Positions 9,859 to 21,419 are shown, counted from the stretch's first letter. The stretch is 64,000 bases of DNA from Pomphorhynchus laevis (GCA_012934845.2 WNNJ02001418.1:85139-149138); one strand, 5' to 3'. Made by a program: numbers and translations. The notes: generated by a model not told the origin, from the letters alone.

Positions 9859-12822
9859 CTACTGAAAATCCCACCGTTGTCTTGAGAAGGAAGGGTCATC
9901 ATCCAGTAGGGCGCAAAAACTTGAAGCAGTAGACGACAAAACGGTCGCACTCTGAAGCGAATTCCAAGATCGTACGACTCGTTTGGCAAAGCAGGAAACT
10001 GCATGCATGTACCTTTGTGTTTTCAGCATCAGGGGGTGTCCGCGAAGAGAAGGTTGACCTCTCAGTTGCAGTAGATGTGACAGTGGATGATCTTTAGTAT
10101 GCAGAATTTTCCAAACAAGAGAGAGATCTCGCTTGTCACGGATATATCGCAGACAAGGCATATTTAATATCTGGAGGCGTTTCCCGTAGCCATAAATATG
10201 CAGCCCTGAGACTAATTTAGTTGTTGATCTGAACACTTTCTCTAATGCACGACGCTCATAAGTAGTTTCGGGATAACAAGCTGGCGATGCGTATAAGATA
10301 TGGCTCAAGAAAAACGCATTTGCTAAGGTATGGTAACATAACGGATCTATGCCTATCAGAGCTCGACGAGTATGTCCTATTAAGCGTTTTGTGATGCAAC
10401 ACACGTAGTCTGAATGCTTTCGAGTGGATAAGTCAGCACAAACCCAAACTCCCAAATCTTTATATGAGTTGGTTCTTTCGATACTAATTGAACCAAACTG
10501 GTACTCACCTCCAAGATGATCACATGATCTTCGTGATATACGCATACATGTACATTTAGCGGAATTGATCCTCAAGTGATTTCGTATAGACCAATTGGAT
10601 ATAACGTCGACGTCGCTTTGTAAATGCTGTTTGTCAAGATCGGAAATAATAGGTCGCCAAACTTTAAGATCATCTGCATATAATAAACTGAATGAACTGA
10701 TATTTGGTATCAAATCGTTGATATAAAGACTGAATAAGATGGGACCCAATACACTTCCCTGTGGAACACCTAACAACACTGGAAATGGACTCGACAGCGA
10801 CTTATTTACTCGTACGACACTTTGTCGGTTGGAAAGGAATACACGAATCCAGTTTATGATCCTCTTATCAAGATGAATGTGCTCCAACTTCTCAATAAGA
10901 CGCGTGTGATTAACTGAGTCGAACGCTTTTGAGAAATCAAAGAAAATGACATCAACTGGTATGCCTTGATCATAATAGTGATACCAATTTTCACGTGCAT
11001 GTACAAGATTAGTAGTCGTGAAATAACCTTTTCGGAAGCCATGCTGTGCTGGGTTCAAAATTTGAAATCTATTTAGAAATTCTATTATTCGTCGCTTAAT
11101 CAATCTTTCTAGCACACGACAACACACGCAAGTGAGACTAATAGGCCTATAATTGTCAATGGACGAACTATCCCCTTTCTTATAAATAGGACAGATGATG
11201 GAATTCTGCCAATCAGAAGGAACAACGCCAAAAGCAACAGACGCAGAGAAAATATTGTAAAGCGGATGACATATTATGTCAGCGATGTTGCGCAGATATA
11301 CTGGCGGTAAGCCATCTGGACCCGCACCTGCTTTGCATTTAAGTTTCCGAAGCTCTTGGAGAACATCATCACATCGGAAGAGGTCGCTGGTGTCATCTCC
11401 GGGCGATTCAAATGTACACGGATCACCCATTGTCACATCCTTATGGTCAAGATTCAAAGAATGGAAATGATTTCTAAACATATTTGATATCTGCAAAGAA
11501 TCAGTTATGAATTTCCCATCGTCACGTTGAATACAATTTATAGGTTTACAGCGCGTATGCTTAGCAGTCACATACCTAAAGAAAGAGCGGGGATCACGGT
11601 GACAGTTTATACTTAGCTGATTTTCGAAAGATCGCCTACCAGTTCGCTTCATGGACGTAACGAGGTTTCACCATTTCTTATAAGTGCTGAAATTAGCTCT
11701 GTCTTTACGATAGTTATTAAAGGGTTTACGTCTCATCTTTAAAGCATGTTTTATGTCGCTATTAAACCAAGGCGGTGAGATCGATGTCAAACAGTGTTTA
11801 CTCTGAAGAGGTGAGAAACGATTAAGGAGGTGGTACAGAGTATCCCTGAAAAACTGCCATGAATATTCGACGCCAACATCAAAAGCATCCAACCACTTTA
11901 CCCCAACGAGATATTTATTTACTAGATCAAAGTCAGTTCTGAATGGGTTTACAGACGACGTCGGATTTACGCCATGTGAGTAGACATCGCTCAGACCAAT
12001 CGAAATGACCACATGATCTGAATGACCTATTGGGTCCAGATAGCTTAATCTATCAAGAATGTCATATGGTACAGTAAGGCATAAATCCAAAAGTGAATGT
12101 GAATCCTGTGAAAATCTTGTACTCTGACTGACATGTTGCTTAAGAGCCAAGCTGTTTATTAAGCCAAGTAGCTTCAAACTCTCGACATCCGAGTCATTGG
12201 AAGTGTAATTAACCCAATTCACAGATGGCATGTTGAAATCACCGAGTACAACAAATCTATCACAATAACTACTTCTCTCCATTAAAGCAGCTATGCTATC
12301 TGTGTTTGATCTTGGAGAACGATACACAGTCAATACCGTTATTGGGTGTTGACAATATAGCCTAATACACAATGCTTCATTATGGTTAATAGCATCACTA
12401 AGAGTTTCAATTACTCGGAATTGAAGCCTATTAGAGATATACGCGATAACACCTCCTCCAATTTTTCCTGTTCTATCACTTCTACTTATGCTGTATCCCT
12501 CAATGAATATATCTACGTTTGCTATTGACGAACTAAGCCAAGATTATGTGAAAATACCTACATCTGGTACAATATCTTGAAAGAGACATTTTATTTCATC
12601 TAACTTATTAAGTAGACTACGAATATTCGAGTAAATGATTTTTAAACCACCATTATTTGTGCTCAACTTGAAGGAAAAATCGCGAAGAGATTTTCGAAAT
12701 TCACGAATACACCGATCGACATTGAGGCAAGGTGAAACAGTGAATATTTCACGTCTTAGGCGGAGGGCGCCAAAGTGGTAAGAAGGCTTGCAGGATTGAT
12801 CACATCTGACAGTCCCTTCCAA
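9859..12822 (-). pseudogene. LINE ORF2: APE endonuclease and reverse transcriptase, two stops
   Basis: The 988-codon frame is continuous except for TAA at 12546-12544 and TGA near 11665, both consistent with single-base changes (GAA and CGA). The endonuclease begins around LKIIYSNIRSLLNKLDEI and has VLGDFNMPSVNW and the catalytic SDHVVI. The RT has FFDFSKAFDSVNH (motif A), GVPQGSVLGPILF (motif B) and LLYADDLKVW (motif C). The C-terminus runs to the stop at 9859. The protein would nick target DNA and prime reverse transcription at the nick. ORF2 overlaps the end of ORF1 by 67 nt in another frame. Its true initiation codon is uncertain. Confidence 0.9.
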
Positions 12823-13937
12823 TGAATATGTAGACGCCTCCGCACAACTTGAAAATTTTGTATTGTCAAATTCTTTTCACCCAACTCTAATCGACATGCT
12901 AACTCTGATTTAGCCTCTTTCAAACGTAATCGATCAGCTATGCTCAGATCGCGTAGCAGACGTATACTCGACCCTTTCAAACGATATGCGCCGTTAAAGA
13001 TTATGTGAATAATTTCAGCGGAGTTGAACACTACTTTGAGCAGTCTGGGTCTCAACTCATTACTTATCTTACCGAGACGAAAAGCGGCCTTTATCTTCAT
13101 GCTCTTAACAACTTCGTCTTGACATTCATGCAATACCACCGAAAGAATGGATTGTAGATGTCCCAAGTCGTCGTCTAATCGTGCCTGGCTATTTATAGCG
13201 ACAGATTCCTTTACGTTTGCAATAATTAAACACTGTTCACGGTTATGAAAATCTTCCCTTCTTCGAGGTACCTGACGAGAGTCATATGCAGATGCCATGC
13301 TATTAAGTGAAGGAGTGTCTTGAGAGTTAATCACATTTGCTTTTGAAACACCTCTAAGAAGTACAGACCTAGTCATGCCTACATCATGTTGAATGTTACC
13401 TGGCGTCATTATTGAGGATTTTATGGATTCATGTTGAGGTTGTGCGGTTATTACTGAAGATCGTCGTCGCGATATTTGCATTTGCGAGTTGTGAGCCATT
13501 TCTGAGGGGACAGCAGATACGTTCGGTTCGTCGTTATCCACCCGGTTGTTATTACTACCAGACTGTGATTTGGGGATGTTAGCCAAGGTAGCACGTTTGT
13601 GTAGGTTGCATTCAGCTGATACGCATTCGGTAGAAGCTGCGTTTACCGGGATAGATCCATTTGGAACTTGACCAAATCCGTCACACTGCAATACCTTTTC
13701 CAATTGGTTTAAACGTTCAACCAACACATTGATTTGCTTCGCCGCACAAAATCCGCAATAGAATGGTGGCCCGTCACCGGTATCATCACCAAAATCACAA
13801 ATATGTGTTACCGATGTCCAAATTTGACAACCGCTAGTTGAACATTCCACTTGTACACTCTCGAATTTCCTGTTGTTGTCGGTATCCCCTGAGTTTGCTT
13901 GCCTACCTCTTGATACATTTTTCTTCTTGGCACACAT
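12756..13937 (-). CDS. LINE ORF1 (PHD-like zinc finger, nucleic-acid-binding)
   Basis: This intact 393-residue frame starts at the first ATG (MCAKKKNVSRGRQ). Residues about 28-75 form a PHD-like Cys/His cluster (VECSTSGCQIW ... ICDF ... YCGFC). A Ser/Asn-rich linker follows. The C-terminal 150 residues include FRLGKISNELRPRLLKV and ENLTIQNFQVVRRRLHIHW-type sequence shared with ORF1 of the LINE at 14.8-15.6 kb. From the family, ORF1 proteins of CR1-like LINEs bind element RNA. Why this frame survived intact while ORF2 has stops is unclear. Confidence 0.8.
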   Translation of the reverse strand: MCAKKKNVSRGRQANSGDTDNNRKFESVQVECSTSGCQIWTSVTHICDFGDDTGDGPPFYCGFCAAKQINVLVERLNQLEKVLQCDGFGQVPNGSIPVNAASTECVSAECNLHKRATLANIPKSQSGSNNNRVDNDEPNVSAVPSEMAHNSQMQISRRRSSVITAQPQHESIKSSIMTPGNIQHDVGMTRSVLLRGVSKANVINSQDTPSLNSMASAYDSRQVPRRREDFHNREQCLIIANVKESVAINSQARLDDDLGHLQSILSVVLHECQDEVVKSMKIKAAFRLGKISNELRPRLLKVVFNSAEIIHIIFNGAYRLKGSSIRLLRDLSIADRLRLKEAKSELACRLELGEKNLTIQNFQVVRRRLHIHWKGLSDVINPASLLTTLAPSA

Positions 13938-14360
13938 TATCAGGATTCTCGATTCGTCTTTGATTGTTCAAATATAATTGAACAATTATTGTATGTATTT
14001 TATTGTAAGAATTTTAATAACCAAGACTTTTTAACTCCGTTGAAGTAATCGTTGTTATCGATGTAATCGTTGTAAACGTTGTAATAGTAGTAATCGATTG
14101 TAATTTGTGTAAATAGTTATTTGTTAGCAGCTTAGAATTTCAAACTTGTATAGAACTGTATTTTGTAAGAGTTTCAATAACCAAGACTTATTTTAATATA
14201 GACAATGGATAGTGTTGCATTAAATATGGCCAGTATTGCATTGATTATGGACAGGTCAAAAATTCGCTGTCAACAAAGGTCAACATCTGTGAATGAATCA
14301 TAAATTGATAGCAATCATACACCAAATAATTTAAAATCTAGAGAGATCCCAAGAAGAACT
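13938..14360. other. 5' regions between two divergent LINEs
   Basis: No coding sequence. A direct repeat of about 36 bp with the core AATAACCAAGACTT occurs at about 13998-14032 and 14159-14195. A run of GTAATCGTTGTAA-like words lies between. These may be 5' UTR or promoter pieces of the flanking LINEs. Confidence 0.4.
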
Positions 14361-14720
14361 TAAGTATCTTTTTAATTGAGATCACGTATTGTAGAACTTA
14401 CAATTAATGGTAGTTGCAGGGATCTCACACCTCATTGGCTTGCCCAGAACTACAGTTTCAAATATTGTATGTAAATTTCTACAAACGGGTCAGGAGCAAG
14501 CAAGGCCAAGAGATGGATAACGACCATCAAAACTATCTGAATCTCGAAGAAACAATATACGACAATAGATTTATGATAATTGTTTACTTTCTCTTTCCGA
14601 AATCATGACCCGAGTTAGAAATGAATTTAACATCACAGTTTCCACATTTTTGGTTGATATATTTTTGGTTTGTGTATCCGCAATTTTCATTATAACGTAA
14701 AAAATGTACTTCCGATTTCC
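14361..14720 (+). pseudogene. N-terminal HTH part of a Tc1/mariner-like transposase
   Basis: Joining two frames on the + strand reads SRIVELTINGSC, then SHLIGLPRTTVSNIVCKFL and TGQEQARPRDG. A decayed RPSKLSE, DNCLLSLSEI and NEFNITVSTF follow. This is the pattern of the paired helix-turn-helix DNA-binding domain at the start of Tc1/mariner (IS630-superfamily) transposases: a target-recognition TVSNIV helix, then a GRPxKLS linker. The DDE catalytic half is absent here, but a matching half lies at 23.08-23.5 kb. Frameshifts and stops make it dead. Confidence 0.55.
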
Positions 14721-14821
14721 TGTAGCTCGTAATACTTTTCAATGAGCTTAAGACTCGAGTAAGTTACAGATCGTCTGACTGATCTAATTCAGAAGAGATA
14801 GACAAATCACTATGTGCAGAT

Positions 14822-15643
14822 ATGTCACCTGCAACTACTCCTTTTCAACGTATCAACTCAGACATCTTAGACCTAACAAGCTGCATAAAAGTAGTCAGTT
14901 CCAACGTTAGCTCTCAATTGTCAGTTTATTCTGGGTTTTCTAGCATGTCTTCATCAACAAATGATGTTCATGATTCCCTACCAGCTCATAATTCCCGCGA
15001 GTCCTCTTCAACGAACAATCTTACCGAGTCTGCACCAACCAACAATTTGTCTGACTGCTTGGTCGTGGATTATCACTCCAACAGTAAGTTGGAATAGTCT
15101 ATTCCACAGTTACGTTTAAATGTCGATTCAATCAACCAAAACCGGGCAAATATTCGCCCTCGAGCAGTTATTGTAGCCAATGTGGAGGAGTTATCATCTG
15201 TGAATTGTCAGTATCGCATGAATGATGATCTCGATAAGGTTCGTTCCATTTTGTCATTGGTTTTATCGGGTTGCGATGAGAATGAAGTGAGCTCTTTGAG
15301 GGTTTTATCGCTATTTCGTCTTGGAAAGAGTGTACCGGGTAGCTTGAGACCTCGTTTGCTTAAGGTGATATTAAATACTCGTGAGTCAGCTAAATCACTC
15401 TTCAGACACGCATACCGTCTGCGTGGATCCGGCATTAGATTTTTACGGGACCTCGATCCTCAAGATAGAGAGAAACTCAAAGCTGCAAAACAAGAACTTC
15501 ATAGGCGAAATGTAGCAGGCGAAACAAACCTGACTATTCAAAATTTTATGGTAATGCGGCGGCGTGTTCGGGTGCACTGGACGCCTCTTGTTCTTGCGCA
15601 GCAAGTAGACCCTGTCACCTTGCGTTGCGCCGCATTAAACTAG
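14822..15643 (+). pseudogene. ORF1 of the second CR1-like LINE, one stop
   Basis: A single frame of 274 codons is interrupted only by TAG at 15095-15097. The N-terminal part is Ser/Asn/Thr-rich. The C-terminal part (15182-15643) contains FRLGKSVPGSLRPRLLKVIL, YRLRGSGIRFLRDLD and ETNLTIQNFMVMRRRVRVHW, clearly homologous to the C-terminus of the ORF1 at 12756-13937. No PHD-like cluster is visible upstream, so the 5' end is probably missing or decayed. ORF2 follows directly. Confidence 0.75.
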
Positions 15644-15653
15644 CTATCGGGAC

Positions 15654-17567
15654 AACAATAATGACGAGTTCATTCCATTTTCGTGATCGCGTCATTCGGA
15701 AGATTTTCAATCTCGCAACACACCTATTTATGATCAACTCATGGAAACATGGCTTAATCCACAAATATGTGATGATGAAATTAGTCTAGATGGATACTCT
15801 CTTGTTCGTATGGATCGGTTATCTTCAAGAGGTGGTGGAGTCATCATTTTCGCGCGAGATTCTTTGTCGTAAAGACTAATCGATGAATGCGCTGTCGAGG
15901 TGTCCCTAAATGAGTACATTTGGGTCAAACTAACAGCGACAGATAATCGTCATTTCATTGTGTGCTTATTCTATCGATCACATCGTTCAACCACAGTGTC
16001 TATCTGTAGCTCATTGCGAAAACATTTAAGAACTAAGTCATCGGCGATAGTTCTTGGTGATTTCAATATGCCCCACGTTGATTGGATAAACTTCGTGCCT
16101 CTACCTGGTTGTGACTCTGAATCAGCAAATCTTCTCGACGCTATTAATGACTTGAACCTTAATCAGCTAATTCACGAATTCACACGCGCTCGTGGACATA
16201 GTGCGTCTCTACTTGATATATGCCTATCGGTTGATGCCTCTATCATTGACCGGATTAATTATGATCCACCAATCAGTTCTAGTGACCATCGTATGATTGA
16301 TATTGTAGTTTCGCTCAGATGCCCTCGTTCAATCAAAACAGTTCCACAAGTCAATCCAATGAAGGCTAACTTTATCAGTATGGCACGTATACTCAGTACG
16401 GTAGCATGGCCCAATCCTTTTATCATTGGTACAAACCCTGCATGGAACCATCTTAAACGTACTCTGATTGAGTTATTGACATTCTTCTCACCTATTCAAC
16501 ATAAGAAAACGAGCATCCGTATTCCAATTGGGTTTGAATCTGAAATTAAGCATGCAATCAGATCACGGGATATCTCATTTTCTGCGTACAAAGATGGTAG
16601 ACTATCCTTTGATAAATACCGTTTATTGAGAAACAAGGTAACTTATATTAAGAGACTGAAGAGGAAGAATTTCATTTCTAACATATGTCGGGCTGCATCC
16701 TCGAACCCTAAGCAGTTATTCAATCACCTACTGCGCCGTAATACTGCGTCAGATAAATTTTACAGCATTGTGAACAACGCGGGTGATTTAATTGTTGACC
16801 CTATCGAAGTTGCAGAGCTCTTTTCTGCTCATTTTGCAATTCAAGAAGCGAAGTTGGATTACGACTATTTGTCTCATTACACTCCCAGATTCATTCGATC
16901 ATGTCTTAATGACATATTTATTAGCAAAGAGGACGTCCGTACAGAGCTACTTCAAGCTTCCACGTACTCGCGTTTCCGGACCGGATGACCTTCCATCTAT
17001 ACTTTTCCGCGAGCTGGCTACAGTGTTGACAAGTCCGCTATGTGCTATATTCCAGAGTTCTCTATACTCTGGAAGTTTACCGGATGATTGGAAAAGATCT
17101 ATAATCTGCCCTGTGTTCAAAAAGGGTGATCGCAATCAGACTAACAATTATCGTTCCATAAGCCTAACTTCTATTGCGTGCAAAGTAATGGAGAAGATTC
17201 TGCTTCGTACAGTAAGTTCACATCTAGAAGACAATAACATCTTCAACGATGCCCAACACGGTTTCAGACCTCACCGTTCTACGGTAACTAACCTTGTATT
17301 CTCCCGGAATAGTTGGTCGAATGCGGTTCAAGCAGGAACGGGAGTGGACACGCTCTTCTTCGATTTATCAAAGGCTTTTGATAGGGTCGTACACCGTATT
17401 CTTATCAATCAACTATCGCTATGTGGGATTGACGGTCGCGTTAAAACTTGGATTCAGTCATTCCTAACTGATCGTTACTTTGCCGTGCGCATCAAAGGTT
17501 GTATATCTAAGTGGTCAGCAATCACCTGTGGTGTACCACAAGGCTGCGTTCTGAGTCCAATGCTTTT

Positions 17568-17570
<3 letters not shown>
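15654..17570 (+). pseudogene. ORF2 of the second LINE: endonuclease and first part of the RT
   Basis: The endonuclease reads from about 15654 (ETWLNPQICDDEISLDGYSLV) with stops near 15868. A long clean frame 15900-16988 follows, with VLGDFNMPHVDWINF and SSDHRMIDI. A frameshift near 16975 leads to the RT frame (to 17570) with IICPVFKKGDRNQ, QHGFRPHRST, LFFDLSKAFDRV (motif A) and GVPQGCVLSPMLFNIY (motif B). The frame then runs into a (TA)n tract exactly at the codons for NIYI. The catalytic YADD box, which should follow, is not present before or after the interruption. Confidence 0.85.

Positions 17571-17652
<82 letters not shown>
17571..17652. repeat. (TA)41 microsatellite
   Basis: Uninterrupted TA dinucleotides for 82 bp. 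They sit at the point where the LINE RT is broken and adjoin a 380-bp repeat unit on the right. Confidence 0.95.
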
Positions 17653-17653
<1 letters not shown>

Positions 17654-18032
17654 CAAAGTGTCGGAAACGCCTTTATTCACAATGTCACACAGGCAACCGA
17701 AACGACTAGTGTGTACCTCATTCTACTGATGAGTGTTGCCGGGTACTCATCATTTCGATGCTGAAGTGGTCGTCTAGAAGTGACATGGTGACTGAAAGTC
17801 GTGAATCGAAGTCCAGTCTATAAAGCAACACCATTTAGTATAAATGCCGTATTTCGTAAGAAATCCTGGACCGTTGTCTACTCAGCACATTTGTGCATTA
17901 CTATTATACCTGCCGTATCCATTTAGGATCCAACGAGTGCAGCGACAATTCAGCAACAACCTCTGCCTAGTGTTTAAGGATGGTCCGCACATCAATTCGA
18001 TCTGGTTAAGAGCGAAAGCCTCAGACAATTAA
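17653..18032 (+). repeat. 380-bp hammerhead-like repeat, full monomer
   Basis: The unit starts GCAAAGTGTCGGAAACGCC and repeats at 18033, giving an exact 380-bp period. It contains GGCAACCGAAACGAC, then about 20 nt later CTGATGAGTGTTGCC. The two conserved boxes of a hammerhead ribozyme (CGAAAC and CTGATGAG) are thus joined by complementary arms GGCAAC/GTTGCC. The same block occurs in diverged copies at 25.3, 27.3, 34.6, 34.9, 35.5 and 35.9 kb, with compensatory change (GGCAGC/GCTGCC). I could not fold a convincing helix I plus cleavage site, so ribozyme activity is unproven. No ORF. Confidence 0.8.
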
Positions 18033-18281
18033 GCAAAGTGTCGGAAACGCCTTTATTCACAATGTTACACAGGCAACCGAAACGACCAGTGTGTACCTCA
18101 TTCTACTGATGAGTGTTGCCGGGTACTCATCATTTCGATGCTGAAGTGGTCGTCTAGAAGTGACATGGTGACTGAAAGTCGTGAATCGAAGTCCAGTCTA
18201 TAAAGCAACACCATTTAGTATAAATGCCGTATTTCGTAAGAAATCCTGGACCGTTGTCTACTCAGCACATTCGTGCATTAC

Positions 18282-18284
<3 letters not shown>
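18033..18284 (+). repeat. 380-bp hammerhead-like repeat, truncated second monomer
   Basis: This is almost identical to the first 252 bp of the monomer at 17653 (for example TTACACAGGCAACC versus TCACACAGGCAACC). It ends where ACTATTATA runs into a second (TA)n tract. The pair forms a head-to-tail tandem inside the LINE RT. Confidence 0.85.

Positions 18285-18341
<57 letters not shown>
18285..18341. repeat. (TA)n microsatellite
   Basis: About 28 TA dinucleotides closing the insertion. The LINE RT resumes at 18342. Confidence 0.9.
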
Positions 18342-18344
<3 letters not shown>

Positions 18345-19057
18345 TGATACCATATCCAGTAAGTGCGCTCTATATGCCGATGAGTGTAGTCACAACAAGT
18401 GTAGTCATATGCACATAGGTCCCATAAAAATCGTAGGGACATATGCGATAGAAGATGTAAACATCGAAAAGGTTTCATGTTTCAGTGATCTGGGCGTGAT
18501 CGTAAGTGAAGATATGAAGACACGAGTCCACGTCCAATATGTCGCATCCAAATGTCGACGTATGCTAGGTATGTTAAGACGCTCGTTTGGCCAACTCGAT
18601 CCAGTTAGTTTTCGCATTGCCTACTCTGCCCTTATAAAATCGCACATGTTATACGCGTCCCCTGCAATACACCCACAGCTCCGTGGCGAATTGGAAATAT
18701 ACGAACGGACATTACGACAAGCAACCCATCTTGTGTTCTCAGTGCGTGGTGTCAACTATACCCAGAGGACTGGCATTGTTGAATGTACACACTGTTGAAC
18801 GTTCGCTGTCTGACGCCGACCTAGTGTATGAATGGCAGTCACTGTCTATACCTGGACATGTTTCGAAGTCTATGTTTACAATTCGTCCACCGGGTCGACT
18901 ACGAGGCCACAGACTTATGATAAAGCGCAGGCTCCGTCCCAAAACAAATTGTGTTACGATAAGTGATCGCATTGCTGACCTGTTGAACAATCTTCATGCA
19001 TCGACAATCCACAGCGGTTCCGCCCAGAAGTTCAAGGCAATTATTAAATCACGATAA
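18342..19057 (+). pseudogene. C-terminal part of the second LINE RT
   Basis: After the repeat insertion the RT frame resumes past the missing YADD region. It has SSKCALYADECSHNKCSHM, then EKVSCFSDLGVIVSEDM, RRMLGMLRRSFGQLDP, and SHMLYASPAIHPQ. It shifts frame near 18770 into LVYEWQSLSIPGH ... RLRGHRLMIKRRL and ends at 19057. This parallels the C-terminus of the LINE ORF2 at 9.86-10.4 kb. A 3' UTR-like tail with TAATAATAA ends near 19165. Confidence 0.8.
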
Positions 19058-19199
19058 TGACAGTTTCACCTTTTATTTCTTTATTTTCTGTTTTTTATGT
19101 TTTGAGCTATGTGATCCAGCCAATTTGAGCTTATGCTCCTGGGCTGTTGTAACAATAATAATATGAATGGTCAACCCTGATCAAAGAACGACAGTGCGT

Positions 19200-19814
19200 C
19201 TGTGGAGAGTTAATGGGTGTTGGTCATGCACTCTCTTGCGCCATAGGAGGCTTACCAACATCAGACATAACGCAATCAGGGACATAATTGCCCAAGAATT
19301 AACAGAAGTATGTCACGGTGTGGGAATCGAACCTCGTCTTTCTCAAATCCCCGACTCTATGTCCTTTCAATCTTCTTGCACCACAATAGATGTACAAGCA
19401 AGACTACATGTTGTATGTTCTGGATTGCATGCGGAAGGATTTGAGTGGACGTTCTCTGCCGTCACGATTTTTTCAACACTTGCTCAATCTTACGCAAATC
19501 GTAGTGCCCGTTCCGCCTTCGAGTTCAACGAAAAACGCAAGATTTCAAAATACGGGGAGCGAATCGAACTGGTAGAGCATGGTAGTTTTATGCCCCTTGT
19601 TTTTTCCATATCAGCGGGCATGGGTGCAAGTACAGTATCGCAGTTGCGGTCAATCACTCGCAATAAATCCGGGGCACATCCACAGTATTACGCGGATAAT
19701 CTGATTCGCTTGAAGAGACGTATTGCCTTTTCCATCATGCGTTCATGCTCGACCTCGCTTCGTGCTCCAAGATCTAGCCGTTCCCTTCCGGCAAAACCGT
19801 TTACGGAAGCATGA
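19200..19814 (+). pseudogene. C-terminal module of the unusual RT element (19.2-kb copy)
   Basis: In one frame (19197-19260) the strand reads CVCGELMGVGHALSCAIGG, the CxCG...HALSC motif. After a frameshift the frame to 19814 reads NIRHNAIRDIIAQELTEVC, VGIEPRLSQI, QARLHVVCSGL, FSTLAQSYANRS, FEFNEKRKISKYGERIELVE and GSFMPLVFSISAGMGAS. It is the longest readable copy of the module in the window and begins right at the 3' end of the second LINE, which may have inserted here. RT sequence is absent upstream. Confidence 0.75.
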
Positions 19815-19963
19815 CATTCAAACTTCAATTTTGTAATAATAAATTAAAAATATTTTCGAAAAAAAATAATAATAATGAGAAAATTTATTATACCTCTTTA
19901 CCTTTCGGTACTGGGTAAACAAAATAAATACACCAAAAGTTTATCAATTTTATAAGTTGTATT

Positions 19964-21377
19964 TCAAAATCTTCTCCTACTGTCAATATCGGATAGTGAC
20001 AGATTTTTCAAAATTGGGCAAGTGAAGATATGCAGGTTAGATGCGCATTTATTTTTGCAAAGAACACAAATGCACAAAGAGCACCGTGCATGTACTGGAA
20101 TTCTAATAGCGCAGAATTTATCGTGATATCCATGGACAGATGCTCTCCAGATCAGCGGTATTTTCCTTGCACAGGGTTCTCTCCATTTAGTCTGTAAGAA
20201 TGCCGGAGTAAGATAAAATTCAGAATCCAATGAAGTCGTCTTTCGAAAGAACATGTTCAGGTTAGTAGTAAATGATGCGGTGTGTTCAAGATTAAATGTT
20301 GAGCAGATGTATTTAGAGCAAGGTTCTAACGATGATAGTATCGCTATAACCGATGAAGAACATTTTGGTGAGACTCCAACAATTCGCTCCACGAATCTTT
20401 ATTGACACTTGTCCAACTGCTGAAAATTGAAGGAACTTAAATCCGACCAGATAACTGGCAAAGCATATGAAACTATGGGAAGCAACATACTTCGAAAATA
20501 CCGGAGGGCTCCTGAGAAAGATAAAGAACCTAAGTTTTTTGCATAAGAGGTTGCTACAACTAATTTCGAGGATTTACGATGTAGGTGTTTAGTAAATGAC
20601 CATTTCGACGAAAGTAATACTCCCAAATAATTGTAACTATTGCAGAATTCTAAATCTACATTCCCTATTCTCAGCATGTCACATCGACGCAAAGGTCCAC
20701 CTAACCGAAATTTAAGGGCTTTCGATTTATTTACATTCACCGTCAACTGATTTGATAAACAATAGGATGACAGAGCATCTAACGCACTTTGAGCGGATAA
20801 AAGATCTTTGGCTAATATTACTAGATCGTCGGCATAGAGGGTACAAGAGACTTCATTCGATGCATGACGAAGATGCATTGCAAATCCATAACAAAAAAAG
20901 GAAAATAATAGAGGGCTGAGTGAATCTCCCTGTAAAACACCGCGATTAGCAAAAAAGAAATCAGAGGTGTTGATACCATCAGATACTTATAGGCGATTAG
21001 GCTGAAGCACAGAATAAGATATAAAAAGCGACTACTAACGGACACTCTAGTGGAAAATTTATCAAATAACAAAGAACGTTTTACTGTGTCAAATGCTCGC
21101 TCAAAGTCAACAAAAGTAGCATACAACGATCTACGATTAGCGAAACAATTGGTGACTTCGTCACGGACATGCTTTATTGCATCGGACGTTGACCTTTTAG
21201 GCGGAATCCATACTGCTCCGTAGGTAAGAGATGCTCGCGACACTTAATAAGGAGCATATACATTATATGAGTCAATAACTTATAACTGTGATTCAATATC
21301 GCAATCCCCCTGTACGCATCCAGTGAATAATAATAAGAAGAATTATTATTATAGACACAATATAAGGTTACCCGCAA
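19964..21377 (-). pseudogene. RT of a third LINE type with C-terminal zinc motif
   Basis: The minus strand reads EQYGFRLKGQ / KRSTSDAIKHVRDEV, motif A YATFVDFERAFDTVKR (21243 frame), then CTLYADDLVILAKDL (20878 frame) and NQLTVNVNKSKALKFRLGG. A C-terminal frame (20392-19964) ends with a Cys/His motif, CVLCKNKCASNLHIFTCP. Frameshifts separate the three frames and motif B is damaged. The zinc motif at the C-terminus and the LKFRLGG signature set it apart from the CR1-like pair; related sequence recurs at 51.7-53 kb. Clade unassigned. Confidence 0.75.
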
Positions 21378-21419
21378 ATGGGTCCGAAATATTAAATTAA
21401 AAATTAATTTTTTAGAACT

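Larger units (their letters stand above)
9780..13980 (-). mobile_element. CR1-like LINE, nearly intact
   Basis: A two-ORF non-LTR retrotransposon on the minus strand. ORF1 is at 13937-12756, ORF2 (endonuclease plus RT) at 12822-9859, and a short T-rich 3' UTR reaches about 9780. The only coding lesions I can find are two in-frame nonsense codons in ORF2. It lies head to head with a related element starting at 14.8 kb. The clade call (CR1/Jockey-like) rests on the APE endonuclease, the FFDFSKAFDS and GVPQGSVLGP motifs and the PHD-like ORF1. Confidence 0.8.

Noticed and set aside
17653-18284. Self-contained type I hammerhead ribozyme
   Set aside because: The CGAAAC box precedes CTGATGAG, and the about 20 nt between them do not give a helix III, a UH site and a helix I together. 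Kept only as hammerhead-like.
18181-18798. 205-codon frame reading through the (TA)n tract
   Set aside because: It joins repeat DNA and LINE RT through Ile-Tyr runs from the microsatellite; not a gene.
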